From: DASVWZ01 sp036392935
Lineage (GTDB): Bacteria > Acidobacteriota > Terriglobia > Terriglobales > Acidobacteriaceae
NCBI GenBank assembly: GCA_036392935.1
Contig: DASVWZ010000089.1
Location: 1 to 64,000, forward strand
DNA length: 64,000 nucleotides
Direction of reading: 5' to 3'
Shown: piece by piece, positions 59,997 through 64,000 of the stretch
How the letters are laid out: each line of letters begins with the position of its first letter
How positions within the stretch are numbered: the stretch's first letter is position 1
Translations under genes and position numbers: made by a program
Notes under the pieces: generated by a model
What the model saw: the letters and a program-made list of their open reading frames with translations, nothing else
Told to the model about the DNA's origin: nothing
Database searches by the model: none

Positions 59997-61915
59997 AAAC
60001 GCTGCTACGATTCGCGTGGTTGGTGGTGCTGTTGAGATTTGCGGCTCCGGCCGCAGCGCAACAGGTGACGGGGGATGTGCTGGGGATGCATGATTTGTCA
60101 CAGGTGAGCGGGGCGTCGCTGTATACATCGGGGACTTTGTCTTGCACGTTCTGCCATGCGCCGCACAGCGGGTTGGGAAACGTGACGCCGCTGTGGAACC
60201 AGACGCTTTCGAAGAGTTCCTACATGATGTACCGAAGCTCGACGTATCACGAGCAGAGCACGCAGCCACCGCTGGGGATCACCAGCAGTCTGTGCCTGAG
60301 CTGCCATGACGGGACGGTCGCGGTGGGGCAATCGGCGGTGTACGGGCAGATTCCAATGACGGGGAACTGGAATCCGGTCGATAATTTTGGCACGACACTG
60401 ACAGGGACGCATCCGTTCAGCCTGCAGACTCCGATGAAGGACGCGGCGAATCTGGTGGCATCGCTGGTTTCACGGGGAAAGACGGCGGACCCGACGGGCG
60501 CGGTGAAGCTGATCAACGGGAATATTGAGTGCACGAGCTGCCATGATCCGCATGTGCAGGGGATCGATAAGGTGGCGCAGGAATTTCTGGTGCGCGACAG
60601 TTCGAATGCGCAGATGTGCCTGGCCTGCCATGATCCGAACCGGGTGATGCAGGGGCAGGTGAACCCGTTGGCGGGATGGAACAATTCGATCCACCGGACG
60701 GCGACGAACCAGGTGGCGCCGGACGCGCACGTTGGCCCCTACGGCACAGTAACGGCGAATGCGTGTTCGTCGTGCCATATGTCGCATGACGCCATTTCTC
60801 CGGCGCGGCTGCTGCGGCCGGCTAATCCGCCGCAGATCGGAATGGATCCGGTGTCGCAGAGTTGCATAACCTGCCACGCGGGCGGAACTTTCGTTTCACC
60901 GGCGGCGCCAAACATTCAGTCGGAGATGGTGAAGACGGGCCATCCACTGCCGGCGGGAAATAACGGCCACGATGCAGCGGAACCAGTGCTGCTGGCCAAC
61001 AACCGGCACACGACCTGCGCGGATTGCCATAATGTGCACAATTCAGCGCAGACGACAGTGTTTTCGCCGCCGCCTCTGTTGCGGCCGTCGCAGGCAGGCG
61101 TGAATGGAATCAGCGCGACGGACGGCATCACGCCGCTGATTCCGGCGGCCAATCAGTACGAGAACTGCCTGCGCTGCCACGGCTCGGGACCGGGCAAGCA
61201 GCGGCAGTTGATCTACGGCTACGCGCCACTGCGGGTGGTGTCAGCGCCGGACCGGTTAAATGTGATTCCGGAATTTGCGACGAGCGCGGCGTCGAGTCAT
61301 CCGGTGACGCATATCAGCAACAGTTCGCTGCCGCAACCGAGCCTGCTGACCAACATGCTGAATGAGAATGGGACGCAGTCGGGGCGGCTGGTGGGCTCAC
61401 AAATTTTCTGCTCGGATTGCCACAACAGCGATGACAACCGTGAGTTTGGCGGGCAGGGGCCGAATGGACCACACGGATCGGCGTGGACGCACATTCTGGA
61501 GCGGCGGTATGAATTCAGCCAGGCGCCGGGGCCGGGACAAATGATTATCAACCTGTATCCCAGCCCGGACTTGAGCGTGAACGGTCCGTACGCGCTGTGC
61601 GGCAAATGTCACGATCTGACCAACCAGATCATGAAGAACACCAGTTGGAGCCAGCATTACCTGCACATCAATGCCGGATTCACGTGCTCGACGTGCCATA
61701 CGGCGCACGGGGTGGGCGGGACCAATCCGAACATCGGCGGGCAGCGACTGGTAAACTTCGACGCGAACGTGGTGGCACCGAACGGGGCAATGCCGATTTC
61801 TTACAACCAAGGCGCCAATACATGCGCGCTGGTTTGCCACGAGACAGCGCACAATCCGAACGGTTCCGTTTCACAACAAGCCACGGGCACCAAGGGGAAG
61901 CCGAAAGGCAAGTAA
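59993..61915 (+). CDS. Multihaem c-type cytochrome with 11 CxxCH and one CX3CH site
   Basis: A 640-residue exported protein (signal FAWLVVLLRFAAPAAA). Haem sites in order: CTFCH, CLSCH, CTSCH, CLACH, CSSCH, CITCH, CADCH, CLRCH, CSDCH, CGKCH, CSTCH and finally CALVCH, with three residues between the cysteines. The N terminus (GDVLGMHDLSQVSG...CTFCHAPHSG and CLSCHDGTV) resembles the entry of the two tetrahaem-type cytochromes. It is long for its haem number, which suggests extra binding or surface parts. It ends in a basic tail (KGKPKGK). Translationally coupled to NHL and barrel genes, it is the likely conduit cytochrome. Confidence 0.93.
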   Translation: MKTLLRFAWLVVLLRFAAPAAAQQVTGDVLGMHDLSQVSGASLYTSGTLSCTFCHAPHSGLGNVTPLWNQTLSKSSYMMYRSSTYHEQSTQPPLGITSSLCLSCHDGTVAVGQSAVYGQIPMTGNWNPVDNFGTTLTGTHPFSLQTPMKDAANLVASLVSRGKTADPTGAVKLINGNIECTSCHDPHVQGIDKVAQEFLVRDSSNAQMCLACHDPNRVMQGQVNPLAGWNNSIHRTATNQVAPDAHVGPYGTVTANACSSCHMSHDAISPARLLRPANPPQIGMDPVSQSCITCHAGGTFVSPAAPNIQSEMVKTGHPLPAGNNGHDAAEPVLLANNRHTTCADCHNVHNSAQTTVFSPPPLLRPSQAGVNGISATDGITPLIPAANQYENCLRCHGSGPGKQRQLIYGYAPLRVVSAPDRLNVIPEFATSAASSHPVTHISNSSLPQPSLLTNMLNENGTQSGRLVGSQIFCSDCHNSDDNREFGGQGPNGPHGSAWTHILERRYEFSQAPGPGQMIINLYPSPDLSVNGPYALCGKCHDLTNQIMKNTSWSQHYLHINAGFTCSTCHTAHGVGGTNPNIGGQRLVNFDANVVAPNGAMPISYNQGANTCALVCHETAHNPNGSVSQQATGTKGKPKGK

Positions 61916-61938
61916 GCGGTCAGTGGGATACGCCATGG

Positions 61939-63405
61939 ATGGCAAACGGGTTCTGCATGGGCAAGCTCCGCATCCCGGTTTTGTTGCTGCTATTCGCGAC
62001 GGCAGCGGTGATGGAAGCGACGCGCCTTTCGTCGCTGAGCACGCTTTCCACCAGTGACATCTGGATGCATCTGGCATCGGGGTTGTGGATCCTCAAAAAT
62101 CATGCGGTGCCGCGCAGCGGAATTTTTTCGCAGGCGAGTGCTTCGGCGTGGGTCGATACCAGTTGGTGGTTCGATGTAAAAGCGGCGCTGCTCTACCGGA
62201 TGATCGGGCTGCGGGCGATTCCGGTGATCGCGATGTCATTGAAGACGTTGCTGGCGATTGTGACTTTTCTGCTCGGCGGCGGGTTGCGGGGAAGGTTTTG
62301 GCCGGCGGCAGCGTTGTCGGCAGTTGTGCAGTACGTTCTGGGCGGAGTTCAGCCGGGACCGACGTATGTGAGCCTCTTCTTCTTTGCAGTTGAACTGATC
62401 TTGTTATTTGAGAGCCGCTCCACGGGGAAAGATCGGCTGCTCTATTGGCTGCCGGCGCTTTTTCTGGTCTGGGCGAACTTCGATGATCAGTTTGTGTATG
62501 GGATTGGCTGCCTGGTTTTGTTTCTGGGTCGGCTGGCGTGGGAGGGGCGTGCTCGCGCCGGGACTTCGAGCCTGCTGAAAACCGCGGGGACTTGCGCGGC
62601 CCTTTCGGTGATCACGAGTTTCGTCACTCCATACTTCTGGCGGCCATACGGAGTTTTCTTTGCCCGGTTCACCAGCGCGGCGGCACAGCATATGCCGGAT
62701 TATGAAGCCATGAGGTTTCATCAGCCGCAGGATTATGTGCTTCTGCTGCTGGCCATGGCGGCATTTTTTTCGTTGGGACTGCGACGGTCGAGGGATGTGT
62801 TTCAGATCGCTCTGTTGGCCGGGTGCGCGGTGCTTGCGTTTCACTCGCAGCGGGATACGTGGCTGGTAGCGCTGGCGGCGGTCGCGGTGGTTGGGCAGCA
62901 AATTGCTTCGGTGAAAAGCTTACCCACAAAGGATACAGAGAACACGGAGGAATGCACGGGGTTCAAAACAATAGCGGGTTGCGCTGCCATTGCGATTGCA
63001 GTTGTAGTGGTGGCGGCGTTCACGCTGATCCCAAACAATGGCGAGGCTCTGCTGGCAAGGATTGGGCAAGCCTATCCGGTGAAGGCGGGCGATTACATTC
63101 GCGAGCACCAGCTTCCGCAGCCATTGTTTAATGCATTCGAATGGGGAGGGTTTCTGGCTTGGTATTTACCCGGGTATCCGGTGGCGATCGATGGCCGCAC
63201 GGGGCCTTATGACGACGAGTTCGTCAACCAGTATGCGAAAGCGATGAACGCGGAGATTCCATACACCCAATTTTCCGCGATGGCTAGTGCGCAGACGTTG
63301 CTACTACAGAAAAAGTCGGTGATGGGGCAGGCACTGGCGAATGTGCCGGCCTTTCGGGTCGCCTACAGTGACGATGTTGCGATAGTGCTGACGAGGCAGC
63401 CATGA
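61939..63405 (+). CDS. Polytopic membrane protein, GT-C glycosyltransferase-like
   Basis: A 488-residue protein with about ten membrane helices. The first-loop STSDIWMHLASGLWILKNHA resembles the D-x-W-x-H-L pattern of GT-C type proteins, and the exported C-terminal part contains FNAFEWGGFLAWYLPGYPVAIDGRTGPY, common in this uncharacterised group. It may transfer a sugar from a lipid carrier to an exported protein, perhaps a cytochrome or barrel of this locus. A short region near residue 330 (LPTKDTENTEECTG) is encoded by an inserted dispersed repeat. The start MANGFC is uncertain; an ATG six codons on is an alternative. Confidence 0.72.
   Translation: MANGFCMGKLRIPVLLLLFATAAVMEATRLSSLSTLSTSDIWMHLASGLWILKNHAVPRSGIFSQASASAWVDTSWWFDVKAALLYRMIGLRAIPVIAMSLKTLLAIVTFLLGGGLRGRFWPAAALSAVVQYVLGGVQPGPTYVSLFFFAVELILLFESRSTGKDRLLYWLPALFLVWANFDDQFVYGIGCLVLFLGRLAWEGRARAGTSSLLKTAGTCAALSVITSFVTPYFWRPYGVFFARFTSAAAQHMPDYEAMRFHQPQDYVLLLLAMAAFFSLGLRRSRDVFQIALLAGCAVLAFHSQRDTWLVALAAVAVVGQQIASVKSLPTKDTENTEECTGFKTIAGCAAIAIAVVVVAAFTLIPNNGEALLARIGQAYPVKAGDYIREHQLPQPLFNAFEWGGFLAWYLPGYPVAIDGRTGPYDDEFVNQYAKAMNAEIPYTQFSAMASAQTLLLQKKSVMGQALANVPAFRVAYSDDVAIVLTRQP
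62926..62960. repeat. CACAGAGG-type repeat fragment inside a coding sequence
   Basis: The phrase ACAAAGGATACAGAGAACAC followed by GGAGGAATGCACGG matches the word-type of the intergenic repeat at 812-955 (CACAGAGG, CACGGAGGAAGCAC). It is in frame and gives TKDTENTEECTG in a loop between two membrane helices of the GT-C-like protein. Confidence 0.6.
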
Positions 63406-63586
63406 TGGAACAAGCGCAGGCAGAGACTTGCACGGCGGAGTTGCCGTTTCCGACGGCTACTAGCTCCACGAGCGCGCGGTGGCTGAGCGTAATGCGTATT
63501 TCATTCTGCGCCGGATCCAGCCCCGCCGAACACACTCGCGTGACGTAAGTCACGGCGCGGCATCTGGTCCAGTCACATACTAAAAT

Positions 63587-64000
63587 GTGCTAATTACGAA
63601 GCAACGCCACACCTTTCGATTGCTGCATACGCTCATCGTTTGTTCGCTGGCGCTGGCGGCAGTGCCGCGCGGACTGGCTCAGACGCTCGAGCCCGGCGAT
63701 CCTCCGGCGGTGGATGTGTTGGGCGCGCATGACAACTCCGGGCGCGGGTGCGCCAGTTGCCACTCGACGCACTCCGGCGATTCGGTTACCGCAGACTATG
63801 CTGGCGATTTCTGGGGTAAGAGCGGCGCCCCCGATTATGGAAGACAGGTTCTGCTGGGCGGACACGGCAAGGTGGTGGAGCAGCAGGTAGCAAGGCTTAG
63901 GGCACAGCCGGCCGAGATAAACGGGATCCTGATGTGCCTGAGCTGTCATGACGGGAACGTTACGCCGCAAAACATGATGGCGGGCAAATCGTATGAGCAG
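63587..64000 (+). CDS. Tetrahaem-type exported cytochrome c, N-terminal part
   Basis: The gene runs off the right edge; 138 residues are visible. From a GTG it encodes a signal peptide (LLHTLIVCSLALAAVPRGLAQ) and then VDVLGAHDNSGRGCASCHST, HSG, and a second haem site CLSCHDGNVTPQNMMAGKSYEQ-like segment. These match the corresponding parts of the tetrahaem cytochrome at 53824 (VLGAHQNQGRGCAGCH and CLSCHDGNVTYSNMMTGSSYEQ), so it is a paralogue. The start is not certain since no good ribosome site precedes it; homology begins well after the signal. Probably four haems overall, by analogy. Confidence 0.85.
   Translation, partial: MLITKQRHTFRLLHTLIVCSLALAAVPRGLAQTLEPGDPPAVDVLGAHDNSGRGCASCHSTHSGDSVTADYAGDFWGKSGAPDYGRQVLLGGHGKVVEQQVARLRAQPAEINGILMCLSCHDGNVTPQNMMAGKSYEQ

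Overview
The window looks like chromosomal DNA from an Acidobacteriota (Terriglobia, Koribacter-like) bacterium. This rests on a moderately high GC content, a Ser/Thr kinase fused to TolB/WD40-like repeats, several small proteins of types I associate with Acidobacteriota (zinc-ribbon, cysteine-rich and secreted families), a hopanoid-type glycosyltransferase (HpnI-like), and many short dispersed low-complexity intergenic repeats. The assignment is inference; no rRNA gene is present. No prophage, insertion sequence or CRISPR array was seen.

Layout. 1-17 kb: the end of an OprB-type porin gene, an amidinotransferase-family enzyme, a secreted GH37 trehalase, a periplasmic FKBP isomerase, a Dps-like ferritin, a thioesterase, cytochrome bd oxidase (cydAB), an RNA methyltransferase, an AAA NTPase, Sua5/YrdC, a YdcF-like protein, a DinB protein, a cyclase, an M19 dipeptidase, a ParDE-type toxin-antitoxin pair and an HD-GYP response regulator. 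17-30 kb: a TMTC-like membrane protein with TPRs, ruvA and ruvB separated by a hicBA pair, a frameshifted orphan antitoxin, an EF-G paralogue, ribosomal protein S21, a zinc-ribbon protein, an MtaB-like methylthiotransferase and the kinase. 30-46 kb: a Crp/Fnr regulator, a sulfatase, a BON/glycine-zipper lipoprotein, an RsbU-like phosphatase, a UDP-glucose dehydrogenase homologue lacking catalytic residues, tRNA-His, a methyltransferase, an OPT peptide transporter coupled to a metallopeptidase-like protein, a STAS protein and a glycosyltransferase.

46-64 kb is the most interesting part. A leftward operon encodes System II cytochrome c maturation (ResB and CcsA) followed by a sensor kinase. Divergent from it, a rightward locus encodes a 16-haem cytochrome, an NHL protein, a tetrahaem cytochrome with its own long leader and strong terminator, a PpiC/SurA-like isomerase, a large outer-membrane beta-barrel, a second NHL protein, a cytochrome with 11 CxxCH sites and one CX3CH site, a GT-C-like membrane protein, and the start of a second tetrahaem-type cytochrome that runs out of the window. 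Haem attachment, export and folding, a barrel for crossing the outer membrane, and surface-type multihaem proteins lie together. I read this as a candidate extracellular electron-transfer conduit, possibly with filament-forming cytochromes. That function is inference from gene content.

A second theme is repeats. At least five families of short, word-like repeats occupy intergenic space. One copy has become an in-frame part of a coding sequence, octanucleotide arrays bracket a four-helix-bundle (IVP-type) gene, and a roughly 76-bp element occurs twice in inverted orientation 32 kb apart.
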